A DNA stretch of 64,000 nt from Brassicibacter mesophilus. Lineage in GTDB: Bacteria; Bacillota; Clostridia; Tissierellales; Proteiniboraceae. The notes below the pieces were generated by a model. The model saw only the letters and a list, made by a program, of their open reading frames with translations. It did no database searches and was not told the DNA's origin. Below, piece by piece: positions 52,314-61,599 of this stretch. Made by a program: the position numbers and the translations under genes. The stretch is from assembly GCF_050433385.1 (NCBI RefSeq), contig NZ_JBNPXI010000006.1, positions 130,641 through 194,640 on the forward strand, written 5' to 3'. Position 1 is the first letter of the stretch, and every line of letters starts with the position of its first letter.

Positions 52314-53294
52314 CTATTTAAGTAGCTCTAGCAGAGAATCAGGTACATAAGCATTATTATTCTTTATTTCTGGCGCAATTTCAAATTGTCTTAAACTTTT
52401 ATTAAATCCATATTCTTTCTTGCCTATACTTACGGAAAAGCTACTATTTCTTTTTGTTAAAATAGCACTTCTAGTTTCATTTTTCCATTCAACCTTGTAT
52501 CCTAAATGCTCTGCTACTTTTCTAAGCGGAATCATCTTAATTTCATCCTTATAATATATATCATCTTTTATAAGGTCATCTATTTCATCCGAATTATCTT
52601 CTTCAGACGATTCCTCATGCTCAAGTACAATAATTTTTTCTGGATTTGTTTGAGCAGGAATACTTCTTGTAGTAATGGTATAGAATACAACAAGTTCTTT
52701 ATTACTCAACTCTTCTTTTGTTAGTTTCTCTCCATACTGGCTTACAATAGAAGTCTCATCACTTATGTTAAGCTTTAGAGAGTTATCTTCATTTACTAGC
52801 TCCTCATTAAATCTTGAATATTCTATAGATCCTGCTTCATCTTCACTATTTATTATTAATAAATCAGGCGATATTTGAGGCGGATAAACCATTATCATAG
52901 GAACATCCTTCCTATAAAAAGCCTCTATCTTTAATCCTTCCTTTAGCTCTTTTTTATCAAAGCTATCTTTTGAAGACTGATTTATAATTAAAAGCTCATC
53001 AGAAATATTAAAAACCATCTCACCTGAACCTTCTTCATCACCATTCTGCACTAATATAGATAACTTTCCTTCATGTGAACGAACCTCTTTAATAGTTCCT
53101 TCAACTCTCATATAATCTAACTCTTCTTTATTTGATTCATATGCTATTTTGTCTGGAGTTAACGCATCTCCTTGTGCTGATATTAATACTGGAACTAACG
53201 TATCTCCTTGTGCTGAAGCTAATCCAGGTGATACTGTGGATGTCATAACTAGTGCAATTGATAATGTGCCTATAACTTTAGCTGCTCTTTTCAT
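52314..53294 (-). CDS. Secreted protein with C-terminal copper-amine-oxidase-N-like stalk domain
   Basis: The 326-aa protein has a Sec signal peptide (MKRAAKVIGTLSIALVMTST ... SAQG). The middle (about 60-220) has two related beta-rich segments (VEGTIKEVRSHEGKLSILVQNG and NEELVNEDNSLKLNISDET). Residues about 255-326 are a stalk domain (MIPLRKVAEHLGYKVEWKNETRSAILTK), a peptidoglycan-associated module frequent in Clostridia. A 36-bp local duplication near the cleavage site repeats SAQGD. It is likely a cell-surface protein of unknown function. It stands alone on the minus strand. Confidence 0.8.
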   Translation of the reverse strand: MKRAAKVIGTLSIALVMTSTVSPGLASAQGDTLVPVLISAQGDALTPDKIAYESNKEELDYMRVEGTIKEVRSHEGKLSILVQNGDEEGSGEMVFNISDELLIINQSSKDSFDKKELKEGLKIEAFYRKDVPMIMVYPPQISPDLLIINSEDEAGSIEYSRFNEELVNEDNSLKLNISDETSIVSQYGEKLTKEELSNKELVVFYTITTRSIPAQTNPEKIIVLEHEESSEEDNSDEIDDLIKDDIYYKDEIKMIPLRKVAEHLGYKVEWKNETRSAILTKRNSSFSVSIGKKEYGFNKSLRQFEIAPEIKNNNAYVPDSLLELLK

Positions 53295-53404
53295 TTTTTA
53301 AATCTCCTTTCATTTTTTTCAGGTTACACTAGTTTGACGGGGAGCTTTTTTAAAAAGTTCCTGAAAAACAGATTTTTTTTGATTACAAATAGATTACAAA
53401 ATAC

Positions 53405-53440
53405 GAAAACTGCTAACGAACTTTGTTAGCAGCTTTTCAA
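53405..53440 (-). terminator. Terminator after cstA
   Basis: CTGCTAAC (53410-53417) and GTTAGCAG (53425-53432) form the stem, followed on the minus strand by TTTTCGTATTTTG. It lies 27 bp beyond the cstA stop. Confidence 0.88.
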
Positions 53441-53459
53441 TATGATCATTCACTTATTT

Positions 53460-55079
53460 TTAAGCTTTGATATTTGGATTTGCTATATTCTTTTTTGATA
53501 AAACCTTAAATGCTTGTATAGCAAGTATAATAGCAAGCACTAGTAATAAAGATGCAAATAGAACCAATAACATCTGTCCAGCTACTATATTCGTTTTGAT
53601 CAATAATACTAGGGCAGACAGAGTTACTATAAACATGAAAATCATTGGTATAATAAACATCTTATTATTTTTTCCAATCTTGCCTAGCCAAACAGCTACT
53701 GCCATTAAAGCTAGTGCTGCTAATAATTGGTTAGCTGAGCCAAATAATGGCCATACCTGTGACCATCCTTTAAATGCAAGAGCTCCTCCTAAAACTACTG
53801 TTATTGTAGTTGACATGTAACGGTTTGTAAAGATGGATTGCTTATCTTTACTAGGATCTTCAAAATATTCTTGGAATATAAATCTACCTAATCTTGTTGC
53901 AGTGTCTAAGCTTGTTAATGCAAAAGCAGATACTGCTAAAGCTGTGAAGCTTGTTCCTACATGAGCAGGAATACCGAAGCTTGACATAAAACTACCTATA
54001 CCTGTTGAAAATACATTAACAGGTCCACCATTACCAAGAAGCTCAGTTAGCTTATCTCCACCTATATAGCCAGCAGTTATGATAGCAATAATCGCTAATA
54101 AACCTTCAATTAACATTCCACCATACCCAACAATTTTTGCATCCTTCTCTTGATTCAACTGCTTAGCAGATGTACCTGAACCAACCAATGAGTGGAATCC
54201 TGATATAGCGCCACATGCAATTGTTACGAACAAAAATGGAAACATTGAAACATTATCTACTTTAAACCCGGTAAATGCTTGTAATTGCATCGTAGGTCTA
54301 GTAATTACTAATCCTAATACAGCACCTATGATCATTGCATATAATAAGAATGAGTTCAGATAATCTCTAGGCTGTAATAAAATCCAAACAGGAGTTACTG
54401 AAGCAACGAATATATAAACAAGAAGTATAATATTCCACGTATTTTTTGAAAGCTGAAGAGGGAATAACATTCCAAGCCATATACAAACAAATAGTAATGC
54501 CACTCCTATAACACTACTTATTCCTAATGAAAGTCCTCTTCTATACACTCCAAATCCAAATACTATAGCTAAAATCATGAACAGAATTGATGCTGTAGCA
54601 GCTGATGGAACACTAACAAATGTGTTAGACGTGATATTAACAAAAGCTGCAACTACTAGTAATAATGTTAACCATGCAAATATTGAGAATAATTTCTTAC
54701 CTGTCTTTCCCATATTAGCATCTATGATTTCTCCAACGGACTTACCATCATGACGTATAGATGCAAATAAAGAACTAAAATCCTGTACTCCTCCAAAGAA
54801 AATACTTCCAATGACAATCCATAACATAACTGGCACCCATCCAAATATAGCTGCTTGTATTGGCCCTACTATTGGTCCTGCCCCTGCGATAGATGCAAAG
54901 TGATGCCCAAGTAATACCTGTGACTTTGCAGGTACATAGTCAACACCGTCTCCCTTAGTGTGAGCTGGTGTTTTCCTAGAATTATCTACGCCCCATTGTT
55001 TAGCTAGCCAAGCTCCATAAGTGGTGTATGCAATTAAAAATATAATGATACCAGCACCTATTAACCACAAAGAATTCAT
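53460..55079 (-). CDS. cstA: CstA-family carbon starvation/pyruvate-peptide transporter
   Basis: This 539-aa integral membrane protein has about 15 helices. The CstA N-terminal block is intact: TKGDGVDYVPAKSQVLLGHHFASIAGAGPIVGPIQAA, followed by FGGVQDFSSLFASIRHDGKSVGEII. Members of this family import peptides or pyruvate (CstA, BtsT). The length matches the short clostridial form rather than the 700-aa E. coli CstA. It follows an unknown 171-aa gene by 18 bp. AAATGCAA repeats with 21-bp spacing lie upstream of that pair and may be the regulator site. Confidence 0.93.
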   Translation of the reverse strand: MNSLWLIGAGIIIFLIAYTTYGAWLAKQWGVDNSRKTPAHTKGDGVDYVPAKSQVLLGHHFASIAGAGPIVGPIQAAIFGWVPVMLWIVIGSIFFGGVQDFSSLFASIRHDGKSVGEIIDANMGKTGKKLFSIFAWLTLLLVVAAFVNITSNTFVSVPSAATASILFMILAIVFGFGVYRRGLSLGISSVIGVALLFVCIWLGMLFPLQLSKNTWNIILLVYIFVASVTPVWILLQPRDYLNSFLLYAMIIGAVLGLVITRPTMQLQAFTGFKVDNVSMFPFLFVTIACGAISGFHSLVGSGTSAKQLNQEKDAKIVGYGGMLIEGLLAIIAIITAGYIGGDKLTELLGNGGPVNVFSTGIGSFMSSFGIPAHVGTSFTALAVSAFALTSLDTATRLGRFIFQEYFEDPSKDKQSIFTNRYMSTTITVVLGGALAFKGWSQVWPLFGSANQLLAALALMAVAVWLGKIGKNNKMFIIPMIFMFIVTLSALVLLIKTNIVAGQMLLVLFASLLLVLAIILAIQAFKVLSKKNIANPNIKA

Positions 55080-55097
55080 TATTTTCTCTCTCCTCTC

Positions 55098-55613
55098 TTA
55101 ATTATTATTATTTAAAATAGAAAAGTAAAAATCCTTAACCTCCCTTCCTTTCTTATTTGTATATATCTGGTCCTTTGCTAAATCAACTAGAACCAGTCTT
55201 ACATCACACCAACCCTTAAACCCAAGAGAAAACAGTTTTGAGTATTTGAATTTATTTGCTAGAGAAATATCACTATCATTAAAGCTTGTATCACTTATGT
55301 AAATTCCCGTAATAACACTAGACATATGATCTTCGCTAGGAATAACTATTTTTGAAACACTTGTCTTTAGGAGTTCAATGAAGTTGATAATCTCAGTATG
55401 AGAAGTAGAGTCTTCAGATAATTTTACTAAGCAATGCTCATTATTTTCATAGGACCATATAACAGCCTTTTTACTTAGAACATATTTTTCATTTCTAATA
55501 TTGGATTTAGCATATAAATCTATCTGCTGACCATCAATATGGTAATTATCATCAATGTCAAAATAGTTTGAAAATTTATCAGATAAATACTTTATATATT
55601 GAGCGCTTGTCAT
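55098..55613 (-). CDS. Conserved-looking hypothetical protein encoded with cstA
   Basis: This 171-aa protein has no signal peptide and no membrane helix, so it is cytoplasmic. It starts MTSAQYIKYLSDKFSNYFDID and has alternating charged/hydrophobic segments including FKGWCDVRLVLVDLAKDQIYTNKKGREVKDFYFS. I do not recognise a domain. The ATG at 55613 follows AGAGGGGATAAATT. It is upstream of and probably co-transcribed with cstA (18-bp gap), which suggests a role in regulating or supporting that transporter. That is inference from position only. Confidence 0.7.
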   Translation of the reverse strand: MTSAQYIKYLSDKFSNYFDIDDNYHIDGQQIDLYAKSNIRNEKYVLSKKAVIWSYENNEHCLVKLSEDSTSHTEIINFIELLKTSVSKIVIPSEDHMSSVITGIYISDTSFNDSDISLANKFKYSKLFSLGFKGWCDVRLVLVDLAKDQIYTNKKGREVKDFYFSILNNNN

Positions 55614-55703
55614 AATTTATCCCCTCTATATTTTATGATTTATATTTTTGCTTATATTTATTTTATTTTACTAAATTTATAACTATTTATATATTTATTC
55701 GAG

Positions 55704-55757
55704 GAAATGCAAAAACTAATACATGAAATGCAAAAAACAGTGTATAAAATGCAATGG
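55704..55757 (-). promoter_or_regulatory. Three AAATGCAA direct repeats with 21-bp period upstream of the cstA operon
   Basis: GAAATGCAAAAACTAATACAT (55704-55724) is followed directly by a second unit GAAATGCAAAAAACAGTGTAT and then AAAATGCAATGG. The core AAATGCAA recurs every 21 bp, two helical turns. Direct repeats of this period are the layout recognised by LytTR-family regulators, some of which control CstA-family transporters. The region also lies upstream of the divergent coat protein gene, so either gene could be the target. Confidence 0.5.
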
Positions 55758-55843
55758 CCTATTTAAACTTTGTATGAGATATTTTAATAAAAATATGAAT
55801 ATCTTTAGATTAACTGCAAACCCTATAACTGGAGGTGTTTTCT

Positions 55844-56311
55844 ATGGTAAATTTAACCCAAAAAGAAATGTATTTATTACAGGACCAAAAGAGTCATGAG
55901 GAACTATGCGTGAAGAAATATAGCAATTATTCGAATCAAGCACAAGACCCACAATTAAAGCAGCTCTTTTCATCCCTTGGACAACAAGAACAACAGCATC
56001 TAAATACTATTAACCAAATTTTAGGTGGTCAAGTTCCTAATGTTAACCAACAACAAGGTCAGCAAAGTATGCAAAGTCAAAGCACTCAAATGCAATCTAG
56101 CATGCAAAGTGGATTAGCAAACCAAAATGATGCTGACTTGTGTAGTGATCTTCTTGCAACAGAAAAATATATTTCTGGAACATACGATACTGCTATATTT
56201 GAATTTGGTGATGCTAACATAAGACAGGTATTAAACCATATTCAAAAAGAAGAACAGCAGCATGGTGAAAAAATATATAATTACATGAAAAACAATGGAA
56301 TGTATAATTAA
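55844..56311 (+). CDS. CotF-family spore coat protein
   Basis: This 155-aa protein has two ferritin-like helical-hairpin halves typical of the CotF family: LTQKEMYLLQDQKSHEELCVKKY near the N-terminus and DLCSDLLATEKYISGTYDTAIFEFGDANIRQVLNHIQKEEQQHG near the C-terminus. A Gln/Ser/Met-rich linker (about 70-95) joins them. It is expected in the spore coat and implies a sporulating lineage. The ATG at 55844 follows GGAGG by eight bases. It is monocistronic with a terminator downstream. Confidence 0.88.
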   Translation: MVNLTQKEMYLLQDQKSHEELCVKKYSNYSNQAQDPQLKQLFSSLGQQEQQHLNTINQILGGQVPNVNQQQGQQSMQSQSTQMQSSMQSGLANQNDADLCSDLLATEKYISGTYDTAIFEFGDANIRQVLNHIQKEEQQHGEKIYNYMKNNGMYN

Positions 56312-56328
56312 GAGCTATAAAATGCGAT

Positions 56329-56372
56329 GAATAAAAATGGCTTCATGCATATGCACGAAGCCATTTTTATTC
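56329..56372. terminator. Bidirectional terminator between the coat protein and DUF1232 genes
   Basis: GAATAAAAATGGCTTC and GAAGCCATTTTTATTC form a perfect 16-bp stem with further TGC/GCA pairing in the loop. It lies in the convergent gap and includes the stop of the minus-strand gene at 56367. Confidence 0.9.
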
Positions 56373-56825
56373 ATCTGAATCAATTTCATGGATAAAATTG
56401 TTTTTCCATTCTTTATATTTTTGAAGTTCATCCTCTACCTGTTTTATAATGAAACCAAGTACCACAGCATCATCAGCTAATCCTAAAGCAATAATAAAAT
56501 CAGGTATTATATCAGTTGGTACAACAAAATACAATATTCCAACTATCATAATAACAATTGTTTGTGTACTAACTTCCTTATAAGCACCATCTAGCCAGTC
56601 TTTTATAAAAGAAAATAATAGCTGAACATTTTCCCATATATCTTTAAGCCTAGACGGCTTGCTATTAGCTTTCTTTCTTGCGTTTAGTAAAAGTCTTCTT
56701 GCACTTTCTTTGTCCTCAATATAACCTCTAGATTTAGATTCCCAGTTTTTGAAGTCTCGTTTGAATAATTTAATAATTTTCTCTTTAAAGCTTCTCTTAT
56801 CCTTGTTAACATTGTTTATATCCAT
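56367..56825 (-). CDS. DUF1232 (YkvA-like) membrane protein
   Basis: The 152-aa protein has a basic N-terminal half and two hydrophobic segments. The DUF1232 core is IVGILYFVVPTDIIPDFIIALGLADDAVVLGFIIKQV, with the conserved P-x-D-x-x-P-D and D-D. The ATG at 56825 follows AAGGAGG. Family function is not established; members are small membrane proteins often linked to envelope or transport. It is alone, convergent with the coat protein gene. Confidence 0.88.
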   Translation of the reverse strand: MDINNVNKDKRSFKEKIIKLFKRDFKNWESKSRGYIEDKESARRLLLNARKKANSKPSRLKDIWENVQLLFSFIKDWLDGAYKEVSTQTIVIMIVGILYFVVPTDIIPDFIIALGLADDAVVLGFIIKQVEDELQKYKEWKNNFIHEIDSDE

Positions 56826-57033
56826 CTGTGTCCTCCTTGTTTGACCACTAGTAGAGATACTTCTACTTATAAAGCAAATACCTTTTTATATATAATTCTA
56901 AGATTAGTTTTCATAAAATAATAAAATAAATACATAAAACTAGATATTATTATGAGCTAGGTGGTGATTAAGCTAAAGTATCTAGAGTAAAATCAAATAT
57001 TTTAGCTGTCCAGTGCACTTTAAATATCTATTG

Positions 57034-57885
57034 TTATAATGTTAAGTACATTTCATATTGAGAAATTGTATCCTTTGTAAATTGAAGATGCTTTAGAAAG
57101 CCTTTAAGATTTGCATTGCTAGAAATTGAAATAGTTACTCTTTCAATTCCCAGCTCTTTTACTGCATGAGCTATTATACACTTTGCAATACCATTATTTC
57201 GGAGTTCTGGATGTACCCATAAAAAGCTTATTTTACCTTTCGTATGAATAGTTAATGCGCCCATCAAGCTTCCTTCTCTGTACACTCCATAATGTACTTG
57301 GTCTTCAAGCTTTTCAATATAATCAAAATCATTCTGCCAGTTTATATGTATATCCTGTATTTGAGAACGTAGTTCTTTTAAAATACTAATATCTTCTTGA
57401 ATAAAATCTATTGAATTCAACAAACTGCCTTTAAGAGCAATAGGTTCATCATGAGAGTAATAAGATAAGTCATAAATCTTTTCATATCCCATTTTTTCAT
57501 AAAATCGAATTGCTCTATCATTACCTACTATTACTTCTAAAATCAATTGTTTACATTGGTTTTCTATTGCATCCTGTTTATGCATCCCAAATAGATTTTT
57601 ACTTACTTCTGTTCCTCTATAGTCAGGATTAACACATAATGCTCCACATCTCAGTGTTTTGATCCCTTCATATCTCTTCATTCCACCTAAAATAACTCCA
57701 ACAGGTTTTTCTCCGTCAAAAGCAATAAAAGAATGCTCTAATCTATTTCCTTCCGGTCCAAAAAAATGCTTTTCAAAAAAATCCTTAGTTATTTCTTTTT
57801 TTATTATATAATCTGAAAATCCAATCTGAAATGCTTTAAAGATAGCATCCATGTCTACTTCTGTACAGCACTTATAATTAATCAT
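57034..57885 (-). CDS. GNAT-family N-acetyltransferase (two-domain)
   Basis: This 283-aa cytoplasmic protein contains two GNAT folds. The first (about 1-150) has the acetyl-CoA loop VNPDYRGTEVSKNLFGMHKQDAIENQCKQLILEV and NDRAIRFYEKMGYEKIYDLSYY. The second (about 170-283) has WVHPELRNNGIAKCIIAHAV. The ATG at 57885 follows AGAGGGGGATGGTGA. The acceptor substrate cannot be inferred. It is monocistronic. Confidence 0.9.
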   Translation of the reverse strand: MINYKCCTEVDMDAIFKAFQIGFSDYIIKKEITKDFFEKHFFGPEGNRLEHSFIAFDGEKPVGVILGGMKRYEGIKTLRCGALCVNPDYRGTEVSKNLFGMHKQDAIENQCKQLILEVIVGNDRAIRFYEKMGYEKIYDLSYYSHDEPIALKGSLLNSIDFIQEDISILKELRSQIQDIHINWQNDFDYIEKLEDQVHYGVYREGSLMGALTIHTKGKISFLWVHPELRNNGIAKCIIAHAVKELGIERVTISISSNANLKGFLKHLQFTKDTISQYEMYLTL

Positions 57886-58018
57886 TCACCATCCCCCTCT
57901 ACATAAAATACTTTTTTAAATTTATTATCTTAATTATATTTTAAATTACATTTTCTAGCAATATGTATTCTGTAAAGTTTTCTTAATCATCAGACTTTTT
58001 ATGCTTATTACAAAAATA

Positions 58019-58055
58019 GAACCATGCGGTAAAAGTAATTAACACTGCATGGTTC
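58019..58055 (-). terminator. Terminator of the efflux operon
   Basis: GAACCATGC and GCATGGTTC form the main stem with a bulged GT/AC extension. On the minus strand it is followed by TATTTTTG. It lies 12 bp after the stop of the permease gene at 58068. Confidence 0.88.
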
Positions 58056-58067
58056 TAGGAAACAACC

Positions 58068-59240
58068 TTATTCAAATCTCAAAGCATCCACTGGTTTAAG
58101 CCTTGAAGCTTTATTTGCTGGATATATACCAAAAAACATTCCTACAACAATTGAAAATGAAAATGAGATTATGAGAATTACTGGATCAACCTTAGTATTT
58201 ACCCCTGCGAATTTAGTCAGGAGCTCGCTACTTCCTATGCCAACAAGAACACCAATTAGTCCTCCAACTCCACTAAGTACCGAGGATTCAAGCAGAAACT
58301 GAACTAATATATCCTTTCTTTTTGCTCCGATAGACTTTCTTATCCCAATCTCTCTTGTTCTCTCAGTAACTGAAACAATCATGATATTCATAATGCCTAT
58401 GCCTCCAACAATTAGCGAAATAGCTGCTATACCACCTAGCATTAATGTCATACTTGCAGTAACCTCACTAATAGTAGACAACATCTCAGTTTGGTTTAAA
58501 ACTCTATATGCATCTTCGTCATCATCAAATTTCTTTGATAAATATGCTTCTACTTCACTCTGCACATTATTTACTACATCAGATGAGTCGGCTTGAATGT
58601 AAATGCTTCGAACTCCTGGGGATTTTAAGAACCTTTGTGCTGTTGATATAGGTATAAGTATTTTGTCGTCACTACTTCCACCTATCGAACTTCCTTTTTC
58701 CTCTAATACTCCTATCACTTTAAAATTCGTTCCATTTACCTGTATTGTTTCCCCAATAGGATTTGCTTTGCTAAATAGCTCACTTGCTACTTCTGAGCCA
58801 AGTAACACAATCTTTTGTCTATACTCTACATCGATAGGAGTTATAAATCTTCCTTCCTCAGCATTATGATTTCTCACATTTTGATAATTTCCATCGACAC
58901 CTTCTAAAATCACGTCCATAGTTTTTGTACTATATTTTACTGTAGCCTGCCCACTATTAACAGGAGATACACTAGTTATTCCTGACTTTTTTTCAAGTTC
59001 AATAGCTTCGTCGTACGATATAGTTGTTTTAAGTCCTCGTCCACTTATTGTAACACTTATTAAATTTGTACCCATGCTTTCAATACTATCTGTTACCTGT
59101 TCTGTAGTCCCTTGAGCAACTGACACCAGTACAATTACTGCGGAAACTCCTATAATTATTCCAAGCATCGTTAGCAGTGTTCGCATCTTATTGGATATGA
59201 TACTTTTTAGAGCTAGCTTTATAGTCATGATAAAATTCAT
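58068..59240 (-). CDS. MacB/FtsX-type ABC transporter permease (YknZ-like)
   Basis: This 390-aa permease has one N-terminal helix, a large extracytoplasmic MacB_PCD domain (about 45-245) and three C-terminal helices, the FtsX topology. Landmarks are NKMRTLLTMLGIIIGVSAVIVLVS at the start and TERTREIGIRKSIGAKRKDILVQFLLES before helix 3. It abuts the ATPase gene. Mechanotransmission-type transporters of this class export antimicrobial peptides, siderophores or lipoproteins; the cargo is unknown. Confidence 0.92.
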   Translation of the reverse strand: MNFIMTIKLALKSIISNKMRTLLTMLGIIIGVSAVIVLVSVAQGTTEQVTDSIESMGTNLISVTISGRGLKTTISYDEAIELEKKSGITSVSPVNSGQATVKYSTKTMDVILEGVDGNYQNVRNHNAEEGRFITPIDVEYRQKIVLLGSEVASELFSKANPIGETIQVNGTNFKVIGVLEEKGSSIGGSSDDKILIPISTAQRFLKSPGVRSIYIQADSSDVVNNVQSEVEAYLSKKFDDDEDAYRVLNQTEMLSTISEVTASMTLMLGGIAAISLIVGGIGIMNIMIVSVTERTREIGIRKSIGAKRKDILVQFLLESSVLSGVGGLIGVLVGIGSSELLTKFAGVNTKVDPVILIISFSFSIVVGMFFGIYPANKASRLKPVDALRFE

Positions 59241-59915
59241 TTATTTCATCCTTTCATCAGAAATCAACCCATCTTTTATTGATATTATCCTATTAGCATT
59301 CTTGGCTACATCCATATCATGAGTAATCAGTATTATAGTTCTTCCGTTAGCATTTAAGTCTTGCAAAATTTTAAGAACCTCTATACCTGATTTACTATCT
59401 AGATTTCCAGTAGGTTCGTCAGCCAATACTATAGGAGGGTCGCCAGCTAATGCTCTTGCAATAGCAACTCTTTGCTGTTGTCCGCCAGATAGTTCTGAAG
59501 GAATATGTGTTAATCTATTATTTAGTCCAACACTTTCCAGTGCATTCAAAGCTCTTTCTTTCCTATTTTTAGAGTCTAATCCTCTATATATCAATGGTAG
59601 CTCCACATTTTCAAATGCATTTAGCTTAGGTAAAAGGTTAAACTTTTGAAATATAAAACCTATTTTTTTATTTCGTATTTCAGCTAGCTGATTTTCATTA
59701 TAATTGCTTACTTCAGTGTCTTCAATATAGTATTCACCAGTAGTAGGTACGTCTAAGCATCCAATGATATTCATAAATGTTGATTTTCCCGAACCACTTG
59801 GTCCAATAACTGCTATAAACTCTCCGTCTTCAGCCTTTAATGATATCCCCTTTATTGCCTGAACTTCTATTTTCCCTGTATTATAAGTCTTGGTTATTTC
59901 CTTCAACTCTAGCAT
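59241..59915 (-). CDS. MacB/LolD-type ABC transporter ATPase (YknY-like)
   Basis: This is the 224-aa ATPase partner of the adjacent permease. Walker A is GPSGSGKST, the Q-loop FQKFNLLP, the signature LSGGQQQRVAIARAL, Walker B IVLADEPTGNLD and the switch His ITHDMD. The EPTGNLDSKSG ending of Walker B is typical of the MacB/LolD group. It lies 2 bp after the adaptor gene and directly before the permease. Confidence 0.95.
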   Translation of the reverse strand: MLELKEITKTYNTGKIEVQAIKGISLKAEDGEFIAVIGPSGSGKSTFMNIIGCLDVPTTGEYYIEDTEVSNYNENQLAEIRNKKIGFIFQKFNLLPKLNAFENVELPLIYRGLDSKNRKERALNALESVGLNNRLTHIPSELSGGQQQRVAIARALAGDPPIVLADEPTGNLDSKSGIEVLKILQDLNANGRTIILITHDMDVAKNANRIISIKDGLISDERMK

Positions 59916-59917
59916 TA

Positions 59918-61546
59918 TTAATTACCACCTCCTGATGGACGACTTCCTCCAGTTCTATTATTGGATGGAAAGCCTCCACTTGGACGAGTTCTTATTTCCA
60001 TCATACCCATTCCTTGTCTTTGCTGACTTTGACTGTTTGTTGCAGTACTTTGATATAGTACTGTATCTCCTTCTTTTAACCCATCCACAATTTCAACATA
60101 GTCTTCTGATACTAATCCAATCTCAACAGATGTAGCTTTTGGTTCATCGTTGCCTTCACTATTTTTAACAAGTACAAACTTCTTTCCTTGTCTATATTGA
60201 ATTGCTTCGACTGGCAACAGCATTGCATTTTCTTTTGAATCAATAATAATTTCTCCATTAACAGTCATTCCAGGCTTTAAGCCGCTTATTTCTTTTAAAG
60301 AAAGGGTTACATCAAAGGTTGCAACTCCATTATTTACAACTCCTTCTAAAGCTACTTTAGATACTTTTGCATCGTAACTAACATCAGGCACTGCTTGAGC
60401 TGTAACTTTAGCTTCTTTATTCAAATCAATCTTGTTTATATCTAGTTCATCAACTGGAATAATCACTTCAAGATTATTTAAATCTGATATAACCATTAAA
60501 GTTGCATTATTTGCCACTCGTTCTCCTTTAGTAACATTCATTTGTGTGACTATTCCACTTATTGGCGCATATACAGCAGTATCATCCAAATCCTTAATTT
60601 TTTCAGTAAGTTCAATTTTTTTATTTTCTATTTCTATTTTTTGATATTCAATATCTTTCTGAATACTTGAATTCTCAACTTCTGCTATTAGTGCTCCTGC
60701 TTCCACGTAGTCACCAGATGATGCATACAGCTTTGACAACTCTCCTCCTGTCTTTAGCTTTATTTCTTCTGGGTCTGGTGTTTCAAAATATGCTTCCTCA
60801 ACACTAGTGAAACTACCTTCACTAGTGTTGACTACTACTGTTCCTCTTGTATCACTAGAAAATCCTCCTGGATTTTCTAGTGATACAACAACCTCATACA
60901 ATATTCCTCCACCCTCTTTAGGAATAGGAGCTTTATTAACCTTATTAACAATTCCGCTGACCTCTGTAAGATACTCTGGAAGAATGATATTTGCTTTATC
61001 TCCAACATTTATATTCTCTAAATTTTTCTTGTTAAAAAATCCAGAAACTTCAATTTTTGATTTATTTGTAATAGTTGCTAATAAATAGCCATTTGATAAT
61101 TCATTACCAACCTTAGCAGAGATATCACTTAAAAACCCAGACTGACTAGCATATATTTTAAGGCTTTCTGTGCTGCTTTCTAAATCCTCTAACTTGTCTT
61201 CTGCTTGAACTAAATCAAGTTTAATACGTTCTATCTCTGTATTTGATGAACTATCTTCAAAGGTCAGTATAAGCTCTCCTTCGTCAACAAACTCACCTTC
61301 GTTGACGAAAATACTGTCTACAATTCCGTTATCTAAGGATTTTATTTCTTTTTTTATACTTGCTTGAACATTAGCTGAGCCACTTGCAGTTACTTTAATA
61401 TTACCTTTTTTAACCTGCGCTGATAAAAAATTAGTTGTTTTCTTAGAACTATTGTCATTTTTGGCTGAAAAACCTAATATATATGTACCTGAGATTATGA
61501 CTACACATAGTATTATAACTAATACATATTTTGATTTTTTACTCAT
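59918..61546 (-). CDS. MacA/HlyD-like membrane fusion (efflux adaptor) protein
   Basis: This 542-aa protein is anchored by one N-terminal helix (YVLVIILCVVIISGTYILGF) and extends outward. It has a barrel-sandwich start (VKKGNIKVTASGSANVQASIKKEIKSLDNG), a coiled-coil region (about 110-330), beta-barrel domains (GVVNNGVATFDVTLSLKEISGLKPGM) and a flexible Gly/Arg/Ser-rich tail (RPSGGFPSNNRTGGSRPSGGGN). The presence of two lipoyl-like half-motifs makes it longer than the ~380-aa family norm. It is first in the efflux operon, divergent from the two-component system that probably controls it. Confidence 0.92.
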   Translation of the reverse strand: MSKKSKYVLVIILCVVIISGTYILGFSAKNDNSSKKTTNFLSAQVKKGNIKVTASGSANVQASIKKEIKSLDNGIVDSIFVNEGEFVDEGELILTFEDSSSNTEIERIKLDLVQAEDKLEDLESSTESLKIYASQSGFLSDISAKVGNELSNGYLLATITNKSKIEVSGFFNKKNLENINVGDKANIILPEYLTEVSGIVNKVNKAPIPKEGGGILYEVVVSLENPGGFSSDTRGTVVVNTSEGSFTSVEEAYFETPDPEEIKLKTGGELSKLYASSGDYVEAGALIAEVENSSIQKDIEYQKIEIENKKIELTEKIKDLDDTAVYAPISGIVTQMNVTKGERVANNATLMVISDLNNLEVIIPVDELDINKIDLNKEAKVTAQAVPDVSYDAKVSKVALEGVVNNGVATFDVTLSLKEISGLKPGMTVNGEIIIDSKENAMLLPVEAIQYRQGKKFVLVKNSEGNDEPKATSVEIGLVSEDYVEIVDGLKEGDTVLYQSTATNSQSQQRQGMGMMEIRTRPSGGFPSNNRTGGSRPSGGGN

Positions 61547-61599
61547 GATATTTCTCCTTTTCGTTTTTACTTCATGTCATAAGTTAAGTATAGGAAGAT

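Noticed and set aside
55704..55757. CRISPR-like short repeats
   Set aside because: Only three short contiguous repeats without spacers of unique sequence, and no cas genes; better explained as regulator half-sites.
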